Origin: Prochlorococcus sp. AG-402-L09
Lineage (GTDB): Bacteria; Cyanobacteriota; Cyanobacteriia; PCC-6307; Cyanobiaceae
Direction of reading: 5' to 3'
Length of the DNA: 64,000 nt
Assembly (NCBI GenBank): GCA_003216715.1
Contig: QCIK01000003.1
Coordinates: 62,001 to 126,000 of the forward strand
Positions 8,798 to 18,682 of this stretch are shown here, one piece after another. Within the stretch, counting starts at the first letter, position 1; each line of letters opens with the position of its first letter. Below the pieces are notes generated by a model that made no database searches, had not been told where the DNA came from, and saw only the letters and a list, made by a program, of their open reading frames with translations. A program made the position numbers and the translations under genes.

Positions 8798-9898
8798 TTA
8801 CATATTTGAAAAATAATCAGAACATTGGCCTTGATGCCTAAGTAAATGATCAGCCAAAACTAACGCAACCATTGCTTCAACCATTGGGACTGCCCTTGGC
8901 AAAACACAAGGATCATGTCTTCCAGTTGCTTTAAGAGTTGCGGCATTACCATCTTCATCAATTGTATTTTGACTTTTCCTAATCGTTGCTGTTGGTTTAA
9001 ATCCAACTCTCAAAACTATATCCTCACCATTACTAATACCTCCTTGAATTCCCCCTGAATTATTAGTAGCCGTTTTCAATTGATTAGACTCCGACGGCAA
9101 AAAAGGATCATTATGTTCACTGCCTTTCAAATAAGTACCTCCGAAACCAGAGCCTACCTCGAAGCCTTTGGTGGCTGGCAAAGACATTAATGCCTTTGCC
9201 AAATCAGCCTCTAACTTATCAAAAACAGGCATGCCAAGGCCTACTGGCGTATTCCGAACAACACATTCTATTACTCCGCCACATGAGTCTCCTTCTTTGC
9301 CAAAAGCCTCAACTCTCTGAATCATTAAATTTGCAGCTGATTGATTTGGACATCGAACTATATTTTTCTCAATTTCATCAAAAGTAACTTCACTAGGTTG
9401 AATATCAGCTTCAATATCATGAATTCTCTTTACCCAAGCGAGTATTTTCGTATTAGAAGACTTCTTAAGGAGTTGCTTTGCGACAGAACCAGCAGCGACT
9501 CTACCTATCGTCTCTCTTGCTGATGCTCGCCCTCCTCCACTTAAGGCCTGAATTCCATATTTTTTTTGATATGTAGCATCAGCATGAGAGGGTCTAAAAG
9601 TTTTTTTAATTTCAGAATAATCCTTAGGACGATGATCTTTATTTCTTACAAGCATAGAAATTGGTGTTCCTAAGGTTTTATTCCCTATAAGACCACTAAC
9701 AATCTCAACTTCATCACTTTCGTTTCTTGGAGTAGTAATTTTGCTTTGTCCTGGCCTCCTCCGATTGAGATCATTTTGTATTGCATTGATGTCAAGCTCC
9801 AATCTTGGTGGGCATCCATCAATAACTACACCAACACCACCACCGTGTGATTCCCCAAAGGTGCTGATAGTGAAAAGTTTTCCGAAACTACTTCCCAT
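8798..9898 (-). CDS. aroC: Chorismate synthase
   Basis: The last shikimate-pathway step: 5-enolpyruvylshikimate-3-phosphate to chorismate, using reduced FMN. Signatures are [18 protein letters not shown] near residue 15, [17 protein letters not shown] near 125-140, and the C-terminal [21 protein letters not shown]. Length 366 is typical, and it begins with ATG at 9898. Chorismate feeds the anthranilate (trpG at 53.3 kb) and isochorismate (menF at 57.5 kb) branches in this window. It lies downstream of psbA on the same strand but is separated from it by a strong terminator. Confidence 0.96.
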   Translation of the reverse strand: MGSSFGKLFTISTFGESHGGGVGVVIDGCPPRLELDINAIQNDLNRRRPGQSKITTPRNESDEVEIVSGLIGNKTLGTPISMLVRNKDHRPKDYSEIKKTFRPSHADATYQKKYGIQALSGGGRASARETIGRVAAGSVAKQLLKKSSNTKILAWVKRIHDIEADIQPSEVTFDEIEKNIVRCPNQSAANLMIQRVEAFGKEGDSCGGVIECVVRNTPVGLGMPVFDKLEADLAKALMSLPATKGFEVGSGFGGTYLKGSEHNDPFLPSESNQLKTATNNSGGIQGGISNGEDIVLRVGFKPTATIRKSQNTIDEDGNAATLKATGRHDPCVLPRAVPMVEAMVALVLADHLLRHQGQCSDYFSNM

Positions 9899-9978
9899 AA
9901 ATAAACCAATCTACAAAATGTTACTCAATACTTGCTAAAAAATAAACCATTCAAAGAATGCATAGGCCCAAAAAAGGC

Positions 9979-10007
9979 AAAAAAAAAGCCCTCTAAAAGA
10001 GGGCTTT
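9979..10007 (-). terminator. Rho-independent terminator of psbA
   Basis: On the minus strand AAAGCCCTCT (10007-9998), loop TTT, AGAGGGCTTT (9994-9985) forms a perfect 10-bp stem running into a T tract (9984-9979). It lies 20 nt after the psbA stop and insulates aroC from psbA transcription. Confidence 0.92.
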
Positions 10008-10027
10008 AAAAAAATCAAGTTAAAGAC

Positions 10028-11110
10028 TTAACCAATTGCAGGTGCAACAAGAGCTACAGAAGTAGACTCAGCAGCTGCTAGGTCAAGTGGGAAGTTGTGA
10101 GCATTACGCTCATGCATTACTTCCATACCAAGGTTTGCACGGTTAAGTACGTCACCCCAGGTTGGTACAACTTTGCCTGAAGTATCAACTACAGACTGGT
10201 TGAAGTTGAAGCCGTTCAAGTTGAACGCCATGGTGCAGATGCCCATAGATGTCAACCAAACACAAATCACTGGCCATGAAGCCAAGAAGAAGTGAAGGCT
10301 ACGGCTGTTGTTGAAGCTTGCATATTGGAAGATCAAACGACCGAAGTAGCCATGAGCTGCAACGATGTTGTATGTCTCTTCTTCTTGTCCAAACTTGTAA
10401 CCGTAGTTCTGTGAATCAAGTCCTGTGGTCTCACGGATAAGTGATGAAGTAACCAAAGAACCGTGCATTGCAGAGAACAAAGCACCACCGAACATACCTG
10501 CCACACCAGCCATATGGAATGGGTGCATCAAGATGTTGTGCTCAGCCTGGAAAACGAACATGAAGTTGAATGTTCCAGAAATTCCTAGAGGCATACCATC
10601 AGAGAATGAACCCTGACCGAATGGGTAAACAAGGAATACAGCGAAAGCTGCTGATACAGGAGCTGAGTAAGCAACACAGATCCATGGGCGCATACCTAAA
10701 CGGTATGAAAGCTCCCACTGACGTCCCATGTATGCAGAGATACCAATAAGGAAGTGGAAGATTACAAGCTGGTAAGGGCCGCCATTATATAGCCACTCAT
10801 CAAGAGTTGCTGCTTCCCAGATTGGGTAGAAGTGAAGGCCGATAGCGTTACTTGAAGGAACAACAGCACCAGAAATGATGTTGTTTCCATACATAAATGA
10901 ACCAGCTACTGGCTCACGGATACCGTCGATATCAACTGGAGGAGCAGCGATAAATGCAACGATGAAACAAGTTGTTGCCGCAAGAAGGCAAGGGATCATC
11001 AATACACCGAACCAACCGACATAGATACGGTTGTTGGTAGAAGTAACCCACTCGCAAAACTGTGGCCAACCTTTGAGCAACGAAGAACGCTGCTGCTGAA
11101 TGGTGGTCAT
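10028..11110 (-). CDS. psbA: Photosystem II reaction-centre protein D1
   Basis: The D1 subunit carries P680 chlorophylls, pheophytin, the QB site, tyrosine Z and most Mn-cluster ligands. The 360-residue protein shows five membrane spans, the [16 protein letters not shown] segment, [21 protein letters not shown], and the C-terminal [13 protein letters not shown] followed by [15 protein letters not shown], the 15-residue tail cleaved by CtpA after Ala344 (standard numbering). The residue at standard position 130 is Gln (MGRQ), the form associated with the normal/low-light D1 isoform rather than the Glu high-light one. No SD is evident; a leader hairpin precedes the start. Confidence 0.98.
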   Translation of the reverse strand: MTTIQQQRSSLLKGWPQFCEWVTSTNNRIYVGWFGVLMIPCLLAATTCFIVAFIAAPPVDIDGIREPVAGSFMYGNNIISGAVVPSSNAIGLHFYPIWEAATLDEWLYNGGPYQLVIFHFLIGISAYMGRQWELSYRLGMRPWICVAYSAPVSAAFAVFLVYPFGQGSFSDGMPLGISGTFNFMFVFQAEHNILMHPFHMAGVAGMFGGALFSAMHGSLVTSSLIRETTGLDSQNYGYKFGQEEETYNIVAAHGYFGRLIFQYASFNNSRSLHFFLASWPVICVWLTSMGICTMAFNLNGFNFNQSVVDTSGKVVPTWGDVLNRANLGMEVMHERNAHNFPLDLAAAESTSVALVAPAIG

Positions 11111-11182
11111 GAGGACGAATGTATATGTCCCAAAGGGACGAGTAAATAAGAGCAGCTAATTAGACTGCCAGCCGTGATAATA
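11111..11182 (-). promoter_or_regulatory. psbA leader: hairpin and weak -10 candidate
   Basis: On the minus strand GTCCC-TTT-GGGAC (11139-11127) is a perfect 5-bp stem ending 16 nt before the psbA ATG. A TATTAT hexamer at 11182-11177 could be a -10 box, with no convincing -35 at standard distance. The hairpin is certain as sequence; the promoter call is tentative. Confidence 0.35.
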
Positions 11183-11308
11183 AAGGAGAATGAACCCTTC
11201 CGTGGCCAATATGTAGGACAATTTATGAAGAGAATCGGTAAATAGAGATAAAAAAGCACCCAAGGGGTCTTAAGGTTCTTTTAAGGTTTAGCCATTGAGG
11301 TCGCTAAT

Positions 11309-11443
11309 TTGGTTCTAATCAAGTGGCTTATTAATGGGCATAGGCTTGAAGAAAGAGTTCCTTTGAGTGATGCACGTCATAGAAAATATGAATTAGAGGC
11401 ACAAGGAGCAATTGTTTATTGGAGCGAGAGAACTTATTTCTGA
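11309..11443 (+). CDS. Probable small conserved protein, 44 aa (absent from ORF track)
   Basis: A plus-strand frame open from 11285 to the TGA at 11441-11443 encodes VLIKWLINGHRLEERVPLSD followed by ARHRKYELEAQGAIVYWSER and TYF. The composition is protein-like (charged helix, then a hydrophobic strand ending in aromatics) and unlike random AT-rich spacer. There is no ATG; TTG at 11309 is the first standard start, and ATT at 11294 is possible. The end overlaps the aspartoacylase stop by 10 nt on the opposite strand. It lies in the otherwise empty stretch upstream of psbA. Function unknown; I recognise no domain. Confidence 0.5.
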   Translation: MVLIKWLINGHRLEERVPLSDARHRKYELEAQGAIVYWSERTYF

Positions 11444-12351
11444 CGCACTAGATCAATTAGTGATTGTCTCCATTGTTTTCTAAAATCCCACAATTCTTTT
11501 TTGGTAAAGCTCATAGAGATATTTTTTTCCACATAAGCTGCTTCATTTATAAAAACAGGAATGTAAGGTTCATCTTCCTCAAACCTTATTAATTCTCCAT
11601 TCAATTTACAAAATAATTCATCATTTTTCTTTAATGGCTGCCAATCCTTTGATTGCCTTAGAGGATGAACATATCCATCAATATTACCTTCTTCATCTCT
11701 TGGGAAATCAATACTTTTTATATGTCTGTGAACTATCAACTTATCTGGAAAAAAGAGATTTAAATTTTTAACTTGATGAATTTGTTCCATCACACTCTCA
11801 AGAATTAATTTTGTTTGCAAAATAATTTCCGAATTCAAAAGACCCTGACCTATGGGTCCAATTTCTATAACAAGTCCACAAGGCCAAGATTCAACTAAAA
11901 AACCTGTTTCTCTTTGATCAGATTCATGGAGATATATTGGTAAACCTAATTTATTTTGAATCAAAGAAGCCAAAGCTAAATCTGCATTTCTTCTGCCATA
12001 TACAACTAAACAACTACCCATAGCAGCGGTAGTTGTATGAAAATCTAATACTATTTGACAGGGATTTTTTCCTGACGCTCCGTAAAGCTTCACCAACTCA
12101 TTTGCTCTAGTTCCTTCAAAATTTGAAAGACTATTGGTTAAATATGATTCTTCTTTAAAACTCCGATTCAAATCATTGTGAATATATCTTGTTCCAGCTT
12201 TTTTGGCCTCAGGATTTCCAATGATCTTACAAGTTTTAATCCCATGAGTATTTATCAAAAAGGATGATTTTTCCCATTCATCAAAAAGCCAAATGCCATT
12301 TATTTCATTACCATGCGTACCAGCCACTAGAAGAACCTGTAGCTGCATCAT
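11434..12351 (-). CDS. Aspartoacylase / succinylglutamate desuccinylase family zinc hydrolase
   Basis: A metal-dependent deacylase of the AstE/AspA family that in characterised members hydrolyses N-acetylaspartate to acetate and aspartate. Zinc ligands His and Glu are visible in VAGTHGNEINGI (residues 8-19), followed by the DLNRSF substrate motif and LDFHTTTAAMG with the second His. The catalytic Glu is likely in VIEIGPIGQG. At 305 residues the length fits. It starts ATG-ATG (12351 or 12348). The natural substrate in a picocyanobacterium is unknown. It is divergent from the GST gene across 41 bp. Confidence 0.82.
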   Translation of the reverse strand: MMQLQVLLVAGTHGNEINGIWLFDEWEKSSFLINTHGIKTCKIIGNPEAKKAGTRYIHNDLNRSFKEESYLTNSLSNFEGTRANELVKLYGASGKNPCQIVLDFHTTTAAMGSCLVVYGRRNADLALASLIQNKLGLPIYLHESDQRETGFLVESWPCGLVIEIGPIGQGLLNSEIILQTKLILESVMEQIHQVKNLNLFFPDKLIVHRHIKSIDFPRDEEGNIDGYVHPLRQSKDWQPLKKNDELFCKLNGELIRFEEDEPYIPVFINEAAYVEKNISMSFTKKELWDFRKQWRQSLIDLVRQK

Positions 12352-12392
12352 TAATTAAGAAACCTTAGATAAAACAAGCTTAAAAGAAATTT

Positions 12393-13367
12393 ATGGCCAT
12401 ACCACCATTATTTGTAAAAGCTGCGAGACAAATTTGGGGTTTTGAATGGAAAATTCTAATGAATGGACTTGCGCCATCGGATTCAAAGGGCAATTACAAG
12501 AGACCAATAAATCTTCAGAAACAAATTCAAATCCCTTCCAAGGAAGATTTGGGAAATAGAGCTTCAGATCAAATGCCAGGTTTAATTATTGGCAAAAGTT
12601 GTCCTTGGGCCCATAGAGCATGGATGGTTTACGAGATAAAAGGATTAAAGAATTCAATCAATCTTCACATTGCTCAAGTAGACAATGCTGGAGGAAGATG
12701 GATATTAGACCCCCCAATAAAAGGTTGCAGTACTCTTCAAGAGCTTTATAGAAAATGCGGAACTCATCAATCCAAAAGAGCAACAGTACCAATGCTTTTT
12801 GATCCAGGAAATAAACCAGAATCAAAATCACGACTTATAAATAATGAAAGCGCTGAGCTTGTCGAAATATTAAATAACTGGCCTATATATGATCAAGAAA
12901 TAGAGCTTAGTCCAAGTAAATATAAAAAACAAATAATTAACTGGCAGAATATAATTCAAGAAAATATTAATAATGGTGTTTATAAATGTGGATTTGCTAG
13001 GAATCAAAAAGCTTACGAAAAAGCTTCTAAAAACTTATTTTCAGCTCTAAATATTATAGAAGAAAATCTTCAATCAAACGGGCCTTTTCTTTGTGGAGAA
13101 AATCTTTCAATTGCTGACATAAAACTTTTCCCTACCCTTATAAGATGGGAAGCTATTTATCATCCACTATTCAAATGTAGCAATAAGCCAATGACATCAT
13201 TTCCGCATATAATTGAGTGGAGGAAAAAGATTTTTCATATGTACACTATTAAAGAAACATGTGATATTGAAACTTGGAGAAAAGATTACTTCGGAGCTTT
13301 ATTCCCTATAAATCCAAGTGGTATTATTCCTAATGGAGAAACTATAACAACAATTATCAACAATTAA
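12393..13367 (+). CDS. Xi-class glutathione S-transferase-like protein (glutathionyl-hydroquinone reductase type)
   Basis: A 324-residue two-domain GST. The active-site segment GKSCPWAHRAWMVYEIKGL near residues 66-85 contains the CPWAHR motif typical of the Xi class, whose catalytic Cys reduces glutathionyl-hydroquinones. A thioredoxin-like N-domain (KRATVPMLFD, NNESAELVEIL for glutathione binding) is followed by an all-helical C-domain with the N-capping-like GENLSIADIKLFPTLIRWE. A role in quinone or xenobiotic detoxification is a family-level inference. gshB and grxC in the same window show that glutathione is made. A DUF2301 gene follows by 9 bp. Confidence 0.8.
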   Translation: MAIPPLFVKAARQIWGFEWKILMNGLAPSDSKGNYKRPINLQKQIQIPSKEDLGNRASDQMPGLIIGKSCPWAHRAWMVYEIKGLKNSINLHIAQVDNAGGRWILDPPIKGCSTLQELYRKCGTHQSKRATVPMLFDPGNKPESKSRLINNESAELVEILNNWPIYDQEIELSPSKYKKQIINWQNIIQENINNGVYKCGFARNQKAYEKASKNLFSALNIIEENLQSNGPFLCGENLSIADIKLFPTLIRWEAIYHPLFKCSNKPMTSFPHIIEWRKKIFHMYTIKETCDIETWRKDYFGALFPINPSGIIPNGETITTIINN

Positions 13368-13376
13368 TTATCAAAC

Positions 13377-14048
13377 ATGATTGAAGACAATTCTTATTTT
13401 AAAGCCTCTAATCCCATTAAGGGAGTTTATGGTAATTACATAGTAACCTCCTCAGACAAGAAAGAAGTACTTTTCTATCGCTTCGCTATTCTCGCTTGTG
13501 GGTTGTTTTTTTCTATGGGTTTAATTCAATGGTTTTTCAATGGATCAAGTCAAGTATGGATTTGTTTTTTTGGTTTAGTAATCAGTCTAGGTTTAAGTCT
13601 TAAGTGGATACATATATATTTGAGACCTTTACATCAGGCACTTATATTTTTTTGGATAATTGGTTGCCTTGGTTTAGGAATAGTTGCATATCACTTTGGA
13701 CTAACAAACTTTATCGATGGTCTTAAAGAAAATCCAAAGTGGGTATTTCTAGTTGGACCACTTTTTGTATCCTTGACGGGCGTTGGGTTCAAAGAGTTTT
13801 TTTGTTTTAGAAGAATAGAAGCTATAGGAATCACAATATTTATTCCAATTGCTTTTATTGGACATTTGACTGGACTTGCTAATGAAAATTTTACATTTGC
13901 ACTATTAATTCTTTCATCCCTACTTTTGTTGGTATTAGGAATAAGAAAATTTAACCTACCAGCAGAAGCTGACATAGGAGATAAAAGTGTGTTTGATTTT
14001 TTAGAGAGTCAAAGGAAACTAAATACACCAGAGATTGAAACAAGTTAG
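13377..14048 (+). CDS. DUF2301 integral membrane protein
   Basis: A 223-residue hydrophobic protein with about seven predicted membrane segments, starting near residue 29 (VLFYRFAILACGLFFSMGLI). The conserved core LTGVGFKEFFCFRRIEAIGI and IGHLTGL identifies the DUF2301 family found across cyanobacteria. It ends in a charged tail (DKSVFDFLESQRKLNTPEIE) that should be cytoplasmic. Function unknown. It begins 9 nt after the GST stop and is probably co-transcribed with it. It is followed by 130 bp of spacer with no gene that I can see. Confidence 0.72.
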   Translation: MIEDNSYFKASNPIKGVYGNYIVTSSDKKEVLFYRFAILACGLFFSMGLIQWFFNGSSQVWICFFGLVISLGLSLKWIHIYLRPLHQALIFFWIIGCLGLGIVAYHFGLTNFIDGLKENPKWVFLVGPLFVSLTGVGFKEFFCFRRIEAIGITIFIPIAFIGHLTGLANENFTFALLILSSLLLLVLGIRKFNLPAEADIGDKSVFDFLESQRKLNTPEIETS

Positions 14049-14178
14049 CCAGAAGGAATTTTCACCTTGCAATGTCAGCAAATGGTGAGGAAATCCAACC
14101 AAATTTACAAAGCACGTGCAATATTTCCCCGTCATAATTATCTTGTATTAAATAAAGATTTTGCTCATTTAAGACGCT

Positions 14179-14397
14179 ATGAAATCCATCGACGAGCATA
14201 TTCAAAAGGATCAATCAGAGATCCAAACAGCCAAAGCTACAGGTAATGATCCTAAAGTCAGGCACTTAACAGATGAGCTTCATTCTCTTGAAGAATACAA
14301 AGAGCATCATCCAGAAGACAAGCATGATCCTAACGCGCTTGAACTTTTCTGTGACGCTAACCCAGACGAGCCCGAGTGCTTAGTATACGACGATTAA
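14179..14397 (+). CDS. cp12: CP12, Calvin-cycle regulatory protein (short form)
   Basis: A 72-residue, highly charged and probably disordered protein ending CDANPDEPECLVYDD, the C-terminal CP12 signature: a redox-active cysteine pair plus the YDD tail that inserts into GAPDH. CP12 binds GAPDH and phosphoribulokinase in the dark and inactivates both. The N-terminal cysteine pair of canonical CP12 is absent (only two Cys in all), and the AWDxVEEL core is reduced to TDELHSLEEY. GAPDH binding should thus be possible while PRK locking may be altered. It starts with ATG and ends inside a palindromic terminator. Confidence 0.85.
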   Translation: MKSIDEHIQKDQSEIQTAKATGNDPKVRHLTDELHSLEEYKEHHPEDKHDPNALELFCDANPDEPECLVYDD

Positions 14398-14448
14398 TTT
14401 ATGACAAAAAAAGGGGCCAAAAGCCCCCTTTTTTTGTCATAAATTAAT
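14393..14448. terminator. Bidirectional terminator, 24-bp perfect inverted repeat
   Basis: ATTAATTTATGACAAAAAAAGGGG (14393-14416) is the exact reverse complement of 14425-14448, with an 8-nt loop CCAAAAGC. The stem runs into T7 on both strands, so it can terminate the converging transcripts of CP12 and the 60-residue gene. Both stop codons (14395-14397 plus; 14450-14448 minus) lie in or touch the palindrome. Confidence 0.92.
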
Positions 14449-14630
14449 TAATAATCCATATTAAAATCTGAAGGACTGCCAGTTAAAGAGCATACAACTG
14501 CCTCCTCGTTTTTCATTTGTCGTACCTCAGCAATCGGTCGACCCATTTTCTTTAGAACGTTAATATCTTGATCAGTCTGGCAACGAGCAATAATTTCTCC
14601 TTGTCCATCAAAACAACTGTAAAAATCCAT
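14448..14630 (-). CDS. Conserved small hypothetical protein, 60 aa
   Basis: Begins MDFYSCFDGQGEIIARCQTD and ends GSPSDFNMDY; acidic, with three cysteines. The ATG start, the stop lying at the shared palindromic terminator, and protein-like composition support a real gene. FDGQGEIIARCQTDQDINVL looks like a compact beta-alpha unit, but I recognise no family. It is a single-gene unit 78 bp upstream of the obgE stop on the same strand. Function unknown. Confidence 0.65.
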   Translation of the reverse strand: MDFYSCFDGQGEIIARCQTDQDINVLKKMGRPIAEVRQMKNEEAVVCSLTGSPSDFNMDY

Positions 14631-14707
14631 AAATTTAAATACTCCATTTAGTTATGACCAAGAATTATCTGCAAGACAAGTAGGTATCATCCACTCATAA
14701 CAATTAA

Positions 14708-15697
<990 letters not shown>

Positions 15698-15796
15698 TTA
15701 AAATATCTGTGATCAATAAACTAAATAATAATTCTTAAACCCATCTTTGCTTAATTAAAGAATTTGAAAATACTGATTATCCCTTTTACCTAAAAT

Positions 15797-18214
15797 TTAA
15801 TCAACAATCCATACGACACTACATCCAGGACCGCCGTCGTGAGGTTCAGCATCAGCTACTTTTTCAATATATGAGAGTGAATCCAACCATTTTCTTAAAC
15901 CTTTTTTCAATTTCCCAGAACCAATCCCATGAATAACCCATAAAGCTCCAGAACAATTTCTCAGTTTTTCTTCAATTACTCCCTCAGCTTCATGCACTCG
16001 TAACCCTCTCACATCTAAAGTATTTTTTTTAGTACGTACTAAGGATAAATTCTTTCTGACTTGCGAAGTTTTAACTTGCACAAGAGGATTTATTTCCGCC
16101 TTTTGGCCATCAAGACTTTCTACTTCATTTAAATTAACTTTGCTTCGGAATACACCGCATAGCACTGTTAATTGCATACCATCATCTGAAAAAGAAATTA
16201 TTTCACCTGCTTTACCTATAGAAGACAATCTAACTTTGTCCCCAATCTTTGGGTTCCAACTATGTTGTATGTTCTGAATTTTTTTATTGCTTCGATATCC
16301 CTTTTCCATTTGCCGTAATCGTTGACCAGCAATTCTTGCTGTCTCACCACTAGCATTTTGATCGCGCAAGCGTTTAATTAAATGTCTAACTTCTTTTTGA
16401 CCTTCTCGAATTGATGACTCCAATTTGAACCTTCCTTGTTCATTAAACTCTTCGGATTGTTGACGTTGTTTCTGCCAACTACTAAGTAATTCTTCATGTA
16501 GTAATTCAGTTTTTGCCAACAAGGCCGCAGCATCTTCAGCTGCTGATTGTTGCCGCTCTCGTTGTTTTTCTAAGCCTTGAATAACTTGATTAACATTATC
16601 AACGCTTTCAGGATTGATAAATTTTTGAGCACTTTTAATTACTTGCTCATCGAGACCAAGTCTATTTGAAATTTCAATTGCATTACTTCGACCAGGAATG
16701 CCCCATTGCAAATGAAAAGTTGGTTCTATAGTTTCGCTATCGAAAGAAACCGAAGCATTCTCAAATCTTGAATCGCTATATTTGAGAGCTTTCAATTGTC
16801 CAAAATGAGTAGTCGCGATAGTCAATCTTGCTCTATCGGCCATTACCTGCAGGAGCGCTATAGCCAATGCTGTCCCTTCAGTTGGATCAGTTCCAGCTCC
16901 AACTTCATCTAAAAGGACAAGAGTCGTACCAGGGAATGCATCTATAGCGTCGAGTATTCGAGTTATACGAAGAATATGTCCACTAAATGTAGATAAATTT
17001 TGCTGTAAAGATTGCTCATCACCAATATCAGCTAAAATATTTTTACACCACGGTAATCTTGGTGAGCCTGTACATGGCAAAAACAAACCGGCTTTTGCCA
17101 TCAAAACTGCTAAACCAATACTTTTTAAAGCTACAGTTTTGCCCCCAGTGTTAGGTCCTGTAATTGCTACTACTTTTAAGTCAGTGGCAACATCAAAGCT
17201 AGTTGGTACTACTTTATTCTTTTTCTCATGGAAGTCATTCCATACTAATAAAGGATGACGAAAATCTTTAATCTTAAATGGTGTATTTTCCTCTTCGTCA
17301 AGAATTGCTGGTACTCCGTCAAGCCATTTAGAGTAACGTGCCCTAGCTAATGAAAACTCTATCTGTAAAAGTATCTCTCCTAAATGAGCTATTACATGTG
17401 AATTAAGACCAACCTCTTTACTCCAATTAGCTAGAAGTCTCCTTTCTTCATCTGAGATTTCAGAATCTATCTTCGCTAAACGGTTTCCTATTGATATGAC
17501 AACTTGTGGCTCGACATAAATAGTGTTTCCTGAAGCTGAACTATCATGAACCATTCCTCTAATCTGATCTGAAGTTCCAGCCTTAAATGCTAAAACAGGT
17601 CGTCCATACCTCTCTGAGATAATGTTATCTTGAAGCAACCCACTATATTTTCGAATAATATCTTGAAGAATATCTTTTCTTTGAAGACGAACCGAATTCC
17701 TATGGCGTCGTAATTCAGAAAGCTTTGGACTGGCACGATCTGCAATTCGCCCGCCTTCATCCAGCCCAAATTCAAGGAGTTTTTGCAAATCTGGCAAAGT
17801 TGCAATGTCTTTGAGTAATTCTGAAATTCGGGGACGTATCAATTGATCAAATATTAGTTTTCTTAATTTCCGAGCAGCTCTCAAAGTATCAGCTACTTTT
17901 AATAAATCCTCTCCCATAGCTACACCACCTTTCGAGCATATCAAAAGAATATTTGCCAAATCATGAACACCTTCAAAAGATATTCCTCCATCAACAGAAC
18001 TATCTAATGCCCCAATTTCTAATGTTTGACACAATAGCTCTTGGCTTAAAGATATATTTACTGGTAAATCAAAGCTTTCACATTTTTTACGACCTTGTTG
18101 GGTAAGCGCAAATGTAGACAAATGACTACAAACAGTTGGCCATTCAAGCAAATCCAAAGACTCTGATATTATTTGTGTCTTTTTAGAATCATCATGATTT
18201 TTTGTTAATCCCAT
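15797..18214 (-). CDS. mutS2: MutS2 / endonuclease MutS2 family protein
   Basis: A MutS-fold ATPase without the mismatch-recognition domain. Walker A is GPNTGGKTVALKSIG near residue 345, Walker B is TLVLLDEVGAGTDPTEG, and a long helical clamp with a coiled coil (QGLEKQRERQQSAAEDAAAL) follows. The C-terminal Smr nuclease domain has LDVRGLRVHEAEGVIEEKL and HGIGSGKLKKGLRKWL. MutS2 proteins suppress recombination and, in bacteria studied, also act on collided ribosomes. The ORF opens with a TTG at 18226; the ATG at 18214 (MGLTKNHDDS) is the likelier start, giving 805 residues. It lies directly after the glyoxalase gene and is probably in one operon with it. Confidence 0.92.
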   Translation of the reverse strand: MGLTKNHDDSKKTQIISESLDLLEWPTVCSHLSTFALTQQGRKKCESFDLPVNISLSQELLCQTLEIGALDSSVDGGISFEGVHDLANILLICSKGGVAMGEDLLKVADTLRAARKLRKLIFDQLIRPRISELLKDIATLPDLQKLLEFGLDEGGRIADRASPKLSELRRHRNSVRLQRKDILQDIIRKYSGLLQDNIISERYGRPVLAFKAGTSDQIRGMVHDSSASGNTIYVEPQVVISIGNRLAKIDSEISDEERRLLANWSKEVGLNSHVIAHLGEILLQIEFSLARARYSKWLDGVPAILDEEENTPFKIKDFRHPLLVWNDFHEKKNKVVPTSFDVATDLKVVAITGPNTGGKTVALKSIGLAVLMAKAGLFLPCTGSPRLPWCKNILADIGDEQSLQQNLSTFSGHILRITRILDAIDAFPGTTLVLLDEVGAGTDPTEGTALAIALLQVMADRARLTIATTHFGQLKALKYSDSRFENASVSFDSETIEPTFHLQWGIPGRSNAIEISNRLGLDEQVIKSAQKFINPESVDNVNQVIQGLEKQRERQQSAAEDAAALLAKTELLHEELLSSWQKQRQQSEEFNEQGRFKLESSIREGQKEVRHLIKRLRDQNASGETARIAGQRLRQMEKGYRSNKKIQNIQHSWNPKIGDKVRLSSIGKAGEIISFSDDGMQLTVLCGVFRSKVNLNEVESLDGQKAEINPLVQVKTSQVRKNLSLVRTKKNTLDVRGLRVHEAEGVIEEKLRNCSGALWVIHGIGSGKLKKGLRKWLDSLSYIEKVADAEPHDGGPGCSVVWIVD

Positions 18215-18229
18215 TCGTCTAACCAAAGT

Positions 18230-18634
18230 CTATTGATTTGTTGGTATTCCTGTTAATGGGTGATAAAGCATTTCTAACCAATTCCCTTCTGTATCTTTCA
18301 AATAAAAAGAGGAAGTCCCATCGCGATGATCATGCAAAGCTCCAACCTTCATACCTTGATTTTTCAAAGAATCATGAATTCTCTCAATTTCATCCCTTTT
18401 TGTGAAATGAAATGCAAAGTGAGGACCAGCAGCTTTATAGCCCGGTCCAAGCAATGCCAAGCCATCTTTAGTCTCTCCGGTTTCTAAGTAACACCAATCA
18501 ACATCATCCCAAACAAGCTTCATTCCCAAGCTTAAATAAAATTCTTTAGCCCTATCAACATCTTCAACTCTTATAGCTACATGGCCGAGACGATGAACGT
18601 TTTTAATATTTAAATCTGATTGTTTTTTTATCAT
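18230..18634 (-). CDS. Glyoxalase-fold (VOC) protein, lactoylglutathione lyase-like
   Basis: A 134-residue single-module VOC protein: RLGHVAIRVEDVDRAKEFYL at the start, WCYLETGETKDGLALLG, HFAFHFTKRDEIERI, and SSFYLKDTEGNWLEMLYHP at the end. The His, Glu and His positions are consistent with metal binding, as in glyoxalase I, but VOC proteins also include dioxygenases and resistance proteins, so the substrate is not assigned. It starts with ATG, 48 bp after the hemB start across a short spacer, and ends 15 nt before mutS2. Confidence 0.75.
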   Translation of the reverse strand: MIKKQSDLNIKNVHRLGHVAIRVEDVDRAKEFYLSLGMKLVWDDVDWCYLETGETKDGLALLGPGYKAAGPHFAFHFTKRDEIERIHDSLKNQGMKVGALHDHRDGTSSFYLKDTEGNWLEMLYHPLTGIPTNQ

Positions 18635-18682
18635 TAGTGTTGATTGAAAGTCAAATTGACTAAATTGTATTAACCAACTTTA

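Noticed and set aside
10425-10616. 63-aa plus ORF antisense to psbA
   Set aside because: An open frame arising from strong codon bias in psbA; an antisense RNA is possible but nothing in the sequence supports a protein.
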